Position numbers and translations under genes: made by a program
In this document: positions 26,901 through 34,004 of the stretch, piece after piece
How positions within the stretch are numbered: position 1 is the first letter of the stretch
Layout: each line of letters begins with the position of its first letter
Notes under the pieces: model-generated
Seen by the model: only the letters and a program-made list of their open reading frames with translations
What the model was told of the DNA's origin: nothing
Databases searched by the model: none
From: DAOUJI01 sp965224415
GTDB lineage: Bacteria > Chloroflexota > Dehalococcoidia > Lucifugimonadales > JAGWBF01
Reading direction: 5' to 3'
Length of the DNA stretch: 64,000 nt
NCBI GenBank assembly: GCA_965224415.1
Contig: CBDCZB010000004.1
Span: 930,001 to 994,000 of the forward strand

Positions 26901-27627
26901 CATGGGACAGGGGCATCATGATCGTGGGTTCTATGCCGGCTAAACCGCCGTTCTCCACGATTCCGATGACCATCGTTTCCATCGGCTCATCACCGACGAA
27001 AATATGCAGCGTGTGCCCAGGTTCAGCGTTGAGCTCGTCGGCGCCCTCTTCGTTTATGTAAACCTGCCCTGGACCGACGTTCTCCAGGGGCGCAGACTGT
27101 CCTGAGTCGAGCCGCAAGAGAGCGAAACCTTCCATGTGAGCTGGGTCTGGGGCAACCAGGTTGGTCTGGCCCTGACTCAAGGAAGTGTTCACGTTGAACG
27201 TTGGCAGTATCTCAGTGATGTACGGCACGAGTCCGTCCACGTCATTTGAACCCCTCAGGCGTTCAGCCAAACGATCGAACTGCTCGTCCGGGAAGTAGGG
27301 CGGCGCTATGCTGCCGAAGTCCTCGTCGGTTCGGACGGCGGTGACTACCTCGTCCACGGCGCCCAGGCTGTCCAGAGCGCCGCTTCGTATGGAGAAGCTG
27401 ATGGTGTCGCCGGTGCCGAAGGCGGCGGCTACTATAACCGCGCTAAGCATGGACCCCACGATGATTAGCGCCGTCTGGCCCTTGCGCCTGGGAATGTTGC
27501 GCAGCCCCAGCTTGAGCATGACCTTGTTGCGCCAGGCCATGATCACCACTACCGCCATGATGGCGCAGAAGATGGCCAACATGACGATCATGAGGGTGTC
27601 CATCGAGACGCCGAATAGCTCTTCCAT
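23971..27627 (-). CDS. Giant FtsX/MacB-type ABC transporter permease
   Basis: A membrane protein of about 1218 residues. It has an N-terminal helix, an FtsX-like cytoplasmic start (LKLGLRNIPRRKGQTALIIV), a large extracytoplasmic domain, a permease block with three to four helices around residues 400-560, a middle block of many hydrophobic segments (about 590-790), another large external domain, and a last FtsX block ending WWPARQASNTPPAEALRYE. Such two-FtsX permeases work with a LolD/MacB-type ATPase in lipid, lipoprotein or drug export or cell-wall control. No ATPase gene is next to it. ATG at 27627 lies just after a promoter, consistent with a leaderless mRNA; the TTG at 27681 lies upstream of that promoter. 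Confidence 0.88.
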   Translation of the reverse strand: MEELFGVSMDTLMIVMLAIFCAIMAVVVIMAWRNKVMLKLGLRNIPRRKGQTALIIVGSMLSAVIVAAAFGTGDTISFSIRSGALDSLGAVDEVVTAVRTDEDFGSIAPPYFPDEQFDRLAERLRGSNDVDGLVPYITEILPTFNVNTSLSQGQTNLVAPDPAHMEGFALLRLDSGQSAPLENVGPGQVYINEEGADELNAEPGHTLHIFVGDEPMETMVIGIVENGGLAGIEPTIMMPLSHAQELLGRQGQINTISISNTGDARQGELLSDSVSETVRTFYADGEAIIQLLSILSRPEFVEQLSLQRDSLSGDLRADVDVLIEELSRPELLASSDPPLELVRVLTDDDVADVVRNAASSVGGPEEGEALAREVDTILSNTAGFNVFEVKRIFLELADQAGSSVTTLFVMFGLFSVIVGTLLIFLIFVMLSAARRTEMGMVRAVGGKRSHLVQMFVFEGTAYDLAASAIGVTVGLLVSMALVAVLNFLFGKIDVDFSFTYHIEPRSVIVAYCLGMIIVFATASVSAYRVSRMNIVEAVRGLPETTSISAGLPFVRRLMYIPQAMFQPLRYLVQAAMDLRAARYSRFWLALGGAVVWMPVFSPLWWVGLAVAIFRFAYPYLVRGWLTILMGVVLYYIGVHVSKQVAPFTIGVSLMVIGVGLMLRTGVLRRPSWAVVIGAITTAGGSAIAVHGIVKPDVLSIVLGVVLALVGAAMVRSVMSTSISERSDLTTRLSFTFIGVMLLAFWILPFDTMDPITGELNSNFEMFVVSGVIMVAAAVWTVMYNADLITSALTSTTSKLGRFRPVLITAVAYPMSAKFRTGLTLAMFSLVVFTMIVMSMVIEAFGNTFADPERVLGGWDIEGGVAFASPISDIDGAILEAPGLSLGEFEAIGGYVSAPVEVRQVDSRDSRWADYVVHAVDDGFLEGSGYEFRILAEGYGPAKESVWQSLRDDPTLAVLDAATLPDQEQEGFDSAGNFTVSGVSTFDDSMQPFDIDVRVARTDQHISYTVIAILDNVADFRGIIVPKSGIDSVSPVPVPVVSYRFKAAEGVDVGSAADRLEAAFVANGMEARALEEELEDQVAFISSFYDLLIGYMGLGIVVGVAGLGVISMRAVVERRQQIGVLRAIGYRQWMIQLSFLLESSFIALAGVGIGIALGSVVSYNIVDAIGDEIEGIRFGIPWLQIVIIIAVTYLFSMLTTWWPARQASNTPPAEALRYE

Positions 27628-27635
27628 CGGGCAGG

Positions 27636-27665
27636 AGTCTAGGGAAAGCGCCCTAGGATTGTCAA
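27636..27665 (-). promoter_or_regulatory. Promoter of the FtsX-type permease, probably leaderless
   Basis: On the minus strand, TTGACA (27665-27660), an 18-base spacer and TAGACT (27641-27636). The start codon ATG at 27627 comes 8 bases after the -10, so the transcript would begin at or next to it. Confidence 0.65.
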
Positions 27666-27747
27666 TCGAGATCCCTATCAAAAAGCAACGTATTGCCGGG
27701 ACTGCCGCCCTGTTTCATGGCATAACGATGTGAAAGCCCTCGCCAGT

Positions 27748-27784
27748 TTGACAGCATGGAACATATAAACTAGACTTAGTCTAG
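27748..27784 (+). promoter_or_regulatory. Toxin-antitoxin promoter with overlapping palindromic operator
   Basis: TTGACA (27748-27753), 17-base spacer, TAGACT (27771-27776). A palindrome CTAGACT-T-AGTCTAG (27770-27784) covers the -10, ideal for repression by the antitoxin or toxin-antitoxin complex. Confidence 0.75.
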
Positions 27785-27806
27785 CTCATACGATACGAGG
27801 GGTAAG

Positions 27807-28043
27807 ATGCAGGTAAATATGCACGAGGCGAAATCCCAGCTGTCCCGGCTAGCTGAGTTGGCCTGGCAAGGACAAGAGATAGTAATCGCAAAAGCGGGGA
27901 AACCATACCTGCGCTTAACGCCCTACCAAGCCGTCGGGAAAGAACGCAAACCTGGAGCCTTGGAAGGGCAAATTTGGATGGCCCCTGATTTCGATGAGAC
28001 TCCTGCAGAGGTTATCTCGGCGTTCGAAGGTGAGGGAGAATAG
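27807..28043 (+). CDS. Phd/YefM-type antitoxin
   Basis: A 78-residue antitoxin. The N-terminal Phd fold MQVNMHEAKSQLSRLAELAW followed by GQEIVIAKAGKPYLRL is a textbook DNA-binding half. The acidic C-terminal half (FDETPAEVISAFEGEGE) would wrap the toxin. The gene directly precedes a PIN-domain toxin and carries a palindromic operator over its promoter, so autoregulation is expected. Confidence 0.92.
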   Translation: MQVNMHEAKSQLSRLAELAWQGQEIVIAKAGKPYLRLTPYQAVGKERKPGALEGQIWMAPDFDETPAEVISAFEGEGE

Positions 28044-28045
28044 CT

Positions 28046-28423
28046 CTGCGCCTGCTGCTGGACACCCACGCCCTCCTATGGTGGTTAGGAAACCGTCCCG
28101 AATTAAGGGCGCATGCGCGGGAGTTCATTGCCGACTCGAAGAACGACGTATTTGTCAGCGCCGTCAGCGTTTGGGAGATGTCCATCAAACGCTCTTTGGG
28201 AAAGATCATCACCCCCGAAAACATGACCTCAGTGGTCGAGCGCGAAGGCTTTACCCAACTTCCTATCACCCTGTTTCACGCGGAGCAGGCAGGCCAGCTT
28301 CCGCTTCACCACCGGGACCCTTTCGACCGGATGCTGGTAGCCCAAGCCCAGGCGGAGGGGTTGACCATCATAACCGGCGACCGCAACATTTCGGCCTACG
28401 GAGTTCGAACCATCGCAGCCTGA
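28046..28423 (+). CDS. VapC-type PIN-domain toxin with apparent CTG start
   Basis: Predicted RNase toxin of 125 residues. The frame begins LRLLLDTHALLWWL, where VapC proteins of this group usually begin MRLLLDTHALLWWL; the first Leu codon is CTG at 28046, placed 7 bases after GAGGGAG. No ATG, GTG or TTG exists between the upstream in-frame stop at 28031 and this point, and the next ATG (28178) would remove the first catalytic Asp. Acidic residues Asp6, Glu44, Asp91 and Asp112 are all present, so the PIN site is intact. It overlaps nothing but lies 2 bases after the antitoxin stop. Alternatively an ATG has mutated and the toxin is weakly made. Confidence 0.85.
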   Translation: MRLLLDTHALLWWLGNRPELRAHAREFIADSKNDVFVSAVSVWEMSIKRSLGKIITPENMTSVVEREGFTQLPITLFHAEQAGQLPLHHRDPFDRMLVAQAQAEGLTIITGDRNISAYGVRTIAA

Positions 28424-28438
28424 ACCCCCGGACGACCT

Positions 28439-29611
28439 CTAGTCCAGGACTGAGATGAATATACCGGCGACGATGGCCGAGCCTATGACTCCCGCCACGT
28501 TAGGGGCCATGGCGTGGGGGAGCAGGAAAGTTCGCGGATTGGCCCGCTGCCCAACCACATGGGATATGCGCGCCGCCATGGGCACCGCGGAAACCCCAGC
28601 CGACCCTATCAGCGGATTGACCTTCTCTTTGAAGACCAGGTTCATTAACTTGGCGAACAGCAACCCCCCGGCCGTACCCGCGGAGAACGCCGTTATGCCC
28701 AGGGCCAAAATAGCAACGGTCTTGACCTCAAACACCGTGTCCGCGTCCAACTGAGCTCCAATGGTGATCATCAGGAATATGGTCGCTATGTTCAAGATGG
28801 CGTTCGACGCCGCCTCCCAGAGCCTTGGCACCACACCGCTTTCGGAGAAGAGGTTGCCAATCATGAACATGGCTATGAGCGCGGCCGATTCCGGAACGAA
28901 CAGGACGATGAGGACCATGGCGGTGGACGGGAAAAACAGCTTCTCCAGACGGGATACCTCCCTTGGACTCCTCATCTCGATGGCCCGCTCCTTCTCGGTG
29001 GTCAACAGCTTCATTATCGGGGGCTGGATGAAAACCACCGACGCCATATAGGAGTAGGCGACCACTCCCGTTATCCCCAGGAGGTCCGGCGCCAGCTTTG
29101 CCGATGCAAATATGGTGGTCGGACCGTCGGCCCCTCCGATAATTCCGATGGCGGCGGCTTCTTTCAGGCTGAAAAGGTCCGGGGCCGTGAAAAATCCGAT
29201 GAGCAAGGCTATCCAGAAAGCAGCGAATATGCCAAGTTGGGCCGCCGCTCCCAAGAGCATGGTCTTGGGGTTGGCGATTATAGGCCCAAAATCGGTCATA
29301 GCCCCCACACCTAGGAATATCAACGGGGGAAGTATGTTCCAGTGGGACAGAGTGAAATGGAAGAATACTCCCAGAAGGCCCGCCTCCTGAGTATGTTCAG
29401 CGCCGAATACGGCCGTCGGAACATCCGTCAGCCCGGTGAGAGGCAGGTTGCCCAGCACGATGCCCAACCCAATCGGCAAAAGAACGTAAGGCTCCATGCC
29501 TTTGATGATGGCCGAGGCCATGAATGCGAACCCCAGGATCATGAGGAGAACGTTCTGCCAGGTGATGTTGGCGAAACCCGAGGCGTTGATGAAGTCGGTG
29601 ACTACGTCCAC
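28439..29611 (-). CDS. Na+-transporting carboxylic acid decarboxylase beta subunit (OadB/GcdB family)
   Basis: Integral membrane subunit that couples decarboxylation of a biotin-bound carboxyl group to Na+ export. It has 390 residues with about nine to eleven membrane segments. Diagnostic blocks include FLGVGAMTDFGPIIANP, IGIIGGADGPTTIF and the C-terminal PLIGSAGVSAVPMAARISHV then HAMAPNVAGVIGSAI. The start is GTG at 29611, touching the stop of the gamma-like gene. No alpha (carboxyltransferase) or biotin-carrier gene is nearby, so whether the substrate is oxaloacetate, methylmalonyl-CoA or glutaconyl-CoA cannot be told. Confidence 0.94.
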   Translation of the reverse strand: MDVVTDFINASGFANITWQNVLLMILGFAFMASAIIKGMEPYVLLPIGLGIVLGNLPLTGLTDVPTAVFGAEHTQEAGLLGVFFHFTLSHWNILPPLIFLGVGAMTDFGPIIANPKTMLLGAAAQLGIFAAFWIALLIGFFTAPDLFSLKEAAAIGIIGGADGPTTIFASAKLAPDLLGITGVVAYSYMASVVFIQPPIMKLLTTEKERAIEMRSPREVSRLEKLFFPSTAMVLIVLFVPESAALIAMFMIGNLFSESGVVPRLWEAASNAILNIATIFLMITIGAQLDADTVFEVKTVAILALGITAFSAGTAGGLLFAKLMNLVFKEKVNPLIGSAGVSAVPMAARISHVVGQRANPRTFLLPHAMAPNVAGVIGSAIVAGIFISVLD

Positions 29612-30043
29612 TTAACGCCTCTCCCGGCCTCGCCCGCCCTCAGGCCTACGCCACGCGCTTCCAGGGTGAATCTGTGGCCAGCGTCCGACGCTCCGCCAGC
29701 CTCTGATGACAGGACCGGCGTCTCCCTGGTCGGCACGGGGGGACGCCGCAGTCCCGCTGCCCATAGCCAGAGCTACCGCCGTCCCTATGGCGGCGGCCAT
29801 CTGGGCGTCGCTGTCGGAGGCGGCTTGATCACGACCTGCGGGTCCGGCGCCATATGTCTGAGGTGCGTCGGGCGGTTGGGTGCGACCGGTCCACCATCCG
29901 CTCAGCTTCCGGTAGACGACGGTGACGAGCATCAGGGACCCTATGGCGATGAACGCGGCACACACACCCGTGACGGTCATCATCAGGGCCTTGACGGTGT
30001 CGAAGTCCAGATCGGACTCTAGGGAAAAACGTATTTCTTCCAC
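29612..30043 (-). CDS. OadG-like gamma subunit of the Na+-pump decarboxylase
   Basis: A 143-residue protein with one membrane helix (about residues 20-45, ALMMTVTGVCAAFIAIGSLM), a proline-rich linker and a helix AQMAAAIGTAVALAM typical of OadG/MmdD tails. The last part is basic and tryptophan-containing. Its stop abuts the GTG of the beta-subunit gene, so the two are co-translated. OadG holds the complex together and helps bind the biotin carrier. Sequence identity in this family is low, so the call depends strongly on context. GTG at 30043 is the assumed start. Confidence 0.75.
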   Translation of the reverse strand: MEEIRFSLESDLDFDTVKALMMTVTGVCAAFIAIGSLMLVTVVYRKLSGWWTGRTQPPDAPQTYGAGPAGRDQAASDSDAQMAAAIGTAVALAMGSGTAASPRADQGDAGPVIRGWRSVGRWPQIHPGSAWRRPEGGRGRERR

Positions 30044-30100
30044 GTCTATAGATCGATTGGGCCAACGGTCATACTAGTGGCGTGGCAAAAAGCCCGACAG

Positions 30101-30106
30101 ATTATA
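30101..30106 (-). promoter_or_regulatory. Extended -10 element of the oadG-oadB unit
   Basis: The minus strand reads TGCTATAAT, an extended -10 (TGnTATAAT), about 58 bases before the GTG. A clear -35 is not visible, as expected for extended -10 promoters. Confidence 0.5.
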
Positions 30107-30169
30107 GCATAGCGTCCCGTACGCCTAAATGTGCAGAGAAGTCCCTGTCTGAACTCCATATTCGTTTGC

Positions 30170-30742
30170 CTATGTCTGCGCCGCGAGCGCTATACCCAAG
30201 GCCACAGCCGCCAAGTAAATCAGACACCCCCACCCGGCAGACGTTCTTCGACGCCGATGCCATGCTCCCTGGTACCGTCGGGGGCTCGGGACACCTGCGT
30301 TCCGTTGCAAGTCCCGGTAATTCCAGGGACGAAACTGGCCTTTAGGCGAGTCCTTCCATACGCCAAGTCCTCGGTCTTGGGCCTCGCCTTCTGTATCATC
30401 GTAGTCCTCGTCGGTTGAATAGGCCAAGCCTGCTTCAACCATCAGCTCGTTCAGCGATACGGGGAATTCCTCCCTGTTGCCGCTTTCCCGGGTGGGATAC
30501 ACAACCCCAATTATTCGGCTGTATTGGTCGACGCCCATCCGTTCCACCCTGACCCGCCCGTTGCACGTCATGCGTACGAGGTAGCGCAGGTAATTGCGGC
30601 TGTTCAGCGAGTTGCGCTGCCCCAACTCCGGTGCGTCGATTCCGTGCAGGCGTATCCTGACCATGCCGCCGGACGCCTGAACCCCATCTATTCCGTCGCC
30701 GTCAGGGACATGGGTGACGCGGACTTGAATGTCGTCGGACAT
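30170..30742 (-). CDS. Staphylococcal-nuclease-like protein with C-terminal membrane anchor
   Basis: Predicted Ca2+-dependent nuclease of 190 residues. The SNase fold is seen in HVPDGDGIDGV, VRIRLHGIDAPELGQ (Arg31, Asp36, Glu39 match the catalytic Arg35, Asp40, Glu43 of the S. aureus enzyme), DQYSRIIGVVY (Arg76 as Arg87) and LVEAGLAY-like text. A hydrophobic stretch at 171-188 ends the protein, so it may be tail-anchored with no N-terminal signal. ATG at 30742 is preferred because the longer reading would begin inside a strong hairpin. Confidence 0.87.
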   Translation of the reverse strand: MSDDIQVRVTHVPDGDGIDGVQASGGMVRIRLHGIDAPELGQRNSLNSRNYLRYLVRMTCNGRVRVERMGVDQYSRIIGVVYPTRESGNREEFPVSLNELMVEAGLAYSTDEDYDDTEGEAQDRGLGVWKDSPKGQFRPWNYRDLQRNAGVPSPRRYQGAWHRRRRTSAGWGCLIYLAAVALGIALAAQT

Positions 30743-30754
30743 GCTCTCAGACGG

Positions 30755-30790
30755 TGCGACAAAGCTCGCCACTGGCCGAGCTTTGTCGCA
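30755..30790. terminator. Strong hairpin between the dienelactone hydrolase and SNase genes
   Basis: Perfect 14-base arms TGCGACAAAGCTCG (30755-30768) and CGAGCTTTGTCGCA (30777-30790) around an 8-base loop. It follows the dienelactone hydrolase stop in the minus direction, so it could end that transcript. There is no T-run, so an operator or mRNA-processing role is also possible. Confidence 0.55.
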
Positions 30791-30805
30791 AAGGCGAGTG
30801 GCCTG

Positions 30806-31516
30806 CTAGTCCTTCAAGTGGGCGGCGAAGAAGGCGAGGGTGCGTTCCCACGAAGTCTCGGATGCGGCCTGGTTATGCCTCTGGCCAGTGAAGTCCATGA
30901 AGCCGTGGTCAGCCCCTGCGTAGGTGTGGAACTCATGGTCTTTGCCGAGGCGGGTCAACTCCGCATCCATCTTCTTCATGTCGTCCTGGGAGGGATTCCC
31001 GTCAACCTCCCCGAAATGGAACAGAATCGGGCAGTTGATTCCGTCGGACATGTCGAAGGGGCTTTTTTCACCCCGGCCCCAGACGACCATGGTATTGCCG
31101 CCATAGTAGGGCGCCGAGGCCGCGAAATGGTCGGTGGCAGCCGCTGCCAGATAGCTGATGCGCCCGCCCATGCAAAATCCGGTGACCCCTATGCGGTCGC
31201 CTTGAACGGCAGATGCGCTCCTGAGGAAGGCCACCGTGGCGTCCAGGTCAGCGATGATATCAGGGTCGCTCATGTGGCTGATGGACCGGGACCCGTCGGC
31301 CAACATTTCGGGAGTAATCCGGTGGAACAGGTTCGGGCAGACGGCCACGTATCCGGCTTCGGCCAACCTGTCGGTCATCGCTTTGCTGAAGTTGTCGGCC
31401 CCGGAGCCGTGGTGCGCCACAACCACCGCGGGGAAAGGACCTGAGCCTTCGGGAATTGCGGAATAAATCTCCATGTCTTGACCATTCACTGTGATGGTTT
31501 CTGTGAAACTTGGCAT
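30806..31516 (-). CDS. Dienelactone hydrolase-family protein
   Basis: Alpha/beta hydrolase with a cysteine nucleophile. It has 236 residues. Cys115 (GFCMGGR), Asp172 (FGEVDGNPS) and His204 (GADHGF) form the triad of dienelactone hydrolases, which open dienelactones in chlorocatechol breakdown; many homologues act on other esters. ATG at 31516 lies about ten bases after GGGAGGGA; the frame is open further upstream but that stretch holds REP-like repeats. No other catechol-pathway gene adjoins it. Confidence 0.9.
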   Translation of the reverse strand: MPSFTETITVNGQDMEIYSAIPEGSGPFPAVVVAHHGSGADNFSKAMTDRLAEAGYVAVCPNLFHRITPEMLADGSRSISHMSDPDIIADLDATVAFLRSASAVQGDRIGVTGFCMGGRISYLAAAATDHFAASAPYYGGNTMVVWGRGEKSPFDMSDGINCPILFHFGEVDGNPSQDDMKKMDAELTRLGKDHEFHTYAGADHGFMDFTGQRHNQAASETSWERTLAFFAAHLKD

Positions 31517-31705
31517 ATCGGTCAGTCCCTCCCTGTCGTAGGTCTCCGGACGCCGATTAGGGGCCGGTCCGGGCATGGAAAGAATAATGCGAGCCTCGGA
31601 AGTATTCAACCCTAGGCCAGGGGCCGCCTTCTCACCGTCATTGAAACTTGGCCCAACCCGCTCTTTCTGGGTGAAGGCAGCTGGCGCAGAATCCGGCCAC
31701 TCTGG

Positions 31706-31775
31706 ATTCCGGCCTCCGCCGGAATGACCGGAGAGCATGCCCCCTCTCCTTCTGGGAGAGGGTTGGGGTGAGGGA
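31706..31775. repeat. Two adjoining palindromic repeats (REP-like), copy 2
   Basis: First, ATTCCGGC-CTCC-GCCGGAAT (31706-31725), a common type of dispersed bacterial palindrome. Then CCCTCTCC...GGAGAGGG (31742-31762) with TTGGGGTGAGGG after it, matching the unit at 15027. Both lie in the gap between pyruvate kinase and the dienelactone hydrolase. Confidence 0.8.
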
Positions 31776-31785
31776 GAACCATCGG

Positions 31786-33216
31786 TCATTCCGTCAGGGA
31801 CAGGAACTCCCTCATGTCCACAACCTGCACCGTGTTGGTGGTCCCTGAGACTCCAGGGAGGAATCCGTGGACTATGGTGACCAGATCGGTTCTAGACACC
31901 ATTCCGGCGCTCAACGCACTATCTATCAGCGCGGCCACCAGCTTGGCCAGGTCCCTTTCAGGCGGCACAACGCCCTTGGGCGCCAGTCCCCAGCCAAGGG
32001 CCACTCGCCGGAGCACGGCCTCGTCATGGGAGAAGACAGTGATGTCGAACTCCGGCCGGCTCCTGGAGAGGGCGAAAGCCGCCGTGCCGCTGCTGGTGAT
32101 CACTACGGGCTTTGCCTTGAGGTCTCTCACCAACCCAGCCGCAGCCGCTGCAATGCTTTGAGTCCGGCCCTGGGCCCGCGTCGAGGAGTTCAAACCCCTA
32201 TAGTATGGGTACACGGTCTCCGCCTCCACGATGGTGGCGTCAGCGACCTGCACGACCTCCACAGGAAACTGTCCAACGGAGGTCTCATCAGACAGCAGAA
32301 TGGCGTCGCATCCGTCCAGGACTGCGTTTGTTATGTCGGATATCTCCGCCCGGGTTGGGGTGGGGGAAATAACCATGGAACGCAGCATCTGGGTCGCTAT
32401 GACGGAGACTTTGGCCGCCTCGTTCGCTTTAGCCACCACCTCTTTCTGAACTAACGGAACCCGCTCCATGGGGATTTCCACTCCCAGGTCGCCTCGGGCG
32501 ACCATCACACCGTCCACTTCTTCGAGTATGCGGTCGATATTTTCGACGCCCTCGCCTCGCTCCAGCTTGGCCATCACGGAAGCCTCGGAGCCTATGCTCG
32601 CCAGGAATTCCTTGGCGTACCGTATGTCGTCCACTGACCTGACGAATGACACAGCAACCCAGTCCACCCCATGTTCCACACCGAACCGGAGGGCCTCTTT
32701 GTCCTCGTCAGTGAGCACCGGCTCGTCTATGGTGACTCCCGGCAAGTTCACGCCCTTGTATGAGGCGAGCATGCCGGATGAGTTCAGGACGCGGGTCCTA
32801 ACCTCATCCTGACTCGCGGTCAGGACTTCCAGACACACCGTTCCATCAGAGATGAACACCCTGTTCCCCGGTTGAAGCCGGGCCAGGATTTCAGGTTCGG
32901 GGAAGGGCAGCGCCCCGGCGTCGGAGGAGCTTTCCCACGGGACCAGGCTGACCTCTTCTCCGGGGGTAAGCTGGACCGGCTCTTCCATCCTGCCCAGCCT
33001 GAGTTTTATGCCCCCCAGGTCCTGCAGGACGGCCACAGGTTTCCCGTGCTTTTCGGAAAGTTGGCGAACAGCTTCTATCACGCCCGCATGTTCTTCGAAC
33101 GTCCCGTGCGAGAAGTTCAACCGATAGCAGTCGACGCCCGCCTCGACAAGGCTCTCCAACACTCCCACGCCGCGAGTGGAGGGACCTGTGGTGGCTATTA
33201 TCTTGGTCTTTCGCAT
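31786..33216 (-). CDS. pyk: Pyruvate kinase
   Basis: Last step of glycolysis: phosphoenolpyruvate plus ADP to pyruvate plus ATP. It has 476 residues. The N-terminus MRKTKIIATTGPSTRGVGVL is classic; RLNFSHGTFEEH, VMAKLERGEGVENID (active-site Lys and Glu), VMVARGDLGVEIP and SDETSVGQFPVEVV all match. The B domain is intact, and the C-terminal allosteric domain ends in SGTTNTVQVVDM. It is a single gene; REP-like repeats follow it. Confidence 0.96.
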   Translation of the reverse strand: MRKTKIIATTGPSTRGVGVLESLVEAGVDCYRLNFSHGTFEEHAGVIEAVRQLSEKHGKPVAVLQDLGGIKLRLGRMEEPVQLTPGEEVSLVPWESSSDAGALPFPEPEILARLQPGNRVFISDGTVCLEVLTASQDEVRTRVLNSSGMLASYKGVNLPGVTIDEPVLTDEDKEALRFGVEHGVDWVAVSFVRSVDDIRYAKEFLASIGSEASVMAKLERGEGVENIDRILEEVDGVMVARGDLGVEIPMERVPLVQKEVVAKANEAAKVSVIATQMLRSMVISPTPTRAEISDITNAVLDGCDAILLSDETSVGQFPVEVVQVADATIVEAETVYPYYRGLNSSTRAQGRTQSIAAAAAGLVRDLKAKPVVITSSGTAAFALSRSRPEFDITVFSHDEAVLRRVALGWGLAPKGVVPPERDLAKLVAALIDSALSAGMVSRTDLVTIVHGFLPGVSGTTNTVQVVDMREFLSLTE

Positions 33217-33280
33217 TCGATAAAGCCGAGCGCCTTCCCCGAAATGCCTACTATGAAGGTGACGCTTTCGCCGATGGAAA

Positions 33281-33799
33281 TCAAGGCTTTTCAGGCCCGT
33301 TATATGCGTGACCGCTCAAACGGCGGCATACGTCCAACAGGCTGTCCACTGTAGGGATGTCCCATTGCTGCCGTCCAACGTCAGTATATGCGACACATCC
33401 CTGAGAATCCATTATGAAGGTAGCCGGCCTTTGCCCCAGGGATATGAGCGTGGATGGCACGCCGTAAGCGTCGAACATGCCATGGTCCGGATCGATAAGG
33501 CACGTGAAGGGAACCTCCCGCCTCAGCAAGAAATCCGTGGCCTTATCGAGTGGGTCCCTCGACACCGCTATGATTTCGGCGCCCAAAGCGCCAAATTCCC
33601 AGCGCCTTTCCGACAACTGTCGGATCTGCCGGCGGCAAAAAGGTCAGCGGAGCCCTCTCAGGAACACAAGCACCAGCGCCTCGTGAGAAGCTGCAGATTC
33701 CCTGACGCTCACCGATTTCCCTTCAGTAGAGCGCAGTTTATAGTCCAGAGCTATATCGCCCACCTGAAGCGCGACAATTGAGCTGAATTCTTCAGCCAC
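33281..33799 (-). CDS. Peroxiredoxin-like selenoprotein with in-frame UGA (Sec52)
   Basis: Predicted thiol/selenol peroxidase of the AhpC/TSA fold. Read from GTG at 33799, which has AAGGAGG 8 bases upstream, the frame continues to 33281 with one interruption: TGA at 33646-33644. That codon falls in FLRGLR-U-PFCRRQIRQL, exactly where relatives have the first Cys of the CPFC motif, giving a UxxC site with Cys55. Sequence before and after is clean and family-like, with later blocks DKATDFLLRREVPFTCLIDP and RPATFIMDSQG. A hairpin with SECIS features starts about 20 bases past the UGA. Total length is 172 residues. If UGA were a stop only 51 residues would be made. Sec-insertion genes are not in this window. 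Confidence 0.78.
33609..33624 (-). promoter_or_regulatory. Candidate bacterial SECIS element
   Basis: The minus strand forms a 6-bp stem, UCCGAC / GUCGGA, closed by the 4-base loop AGUU. The loop begins 25 bases after the UGA, within the 16-37 range of bacterial SECIS elements, and has G in its second position as the consensus requires. An outer CCUUU/AAAGG pairing could extend it. Confidence 0.65.
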
Positions 33800-34004
33800 C
33801 TAAGGGCCCTCCTTCGTGTGGCGCCAGGCGCTCAAATCATCCATCCACTGCTCCCAGAAGCTTATTCCAAGTATATGATAAACTATGGCATGCTTTCCAC
33901 CCAGGCGCACCGGCTTCCGGTCCATATGCGGTGGCTGCCTGAATCCAACCTAACCATTCGGCCCCGTTCGAAACAATGCCAATGAGGATAATGGAGGTGG
34001 CGTC

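Noticed and set aside
33644..33646. Reading the peroxiredoxin TGA as a plain nonsense mutation
   Set aside because: It falls precisely on the redox Cys, the remaining frame is intact and a SECIS-like hairpin follows; a random stop would rarely match all three.
33308..33781. Plus-strand open frame of 157 codons opposite the peroxiredoxin
   Set aside because: Codon pattern fits an antisense shadow; the minus strand has the conserved peroxiredoxin sequence on both sides of the UGA.
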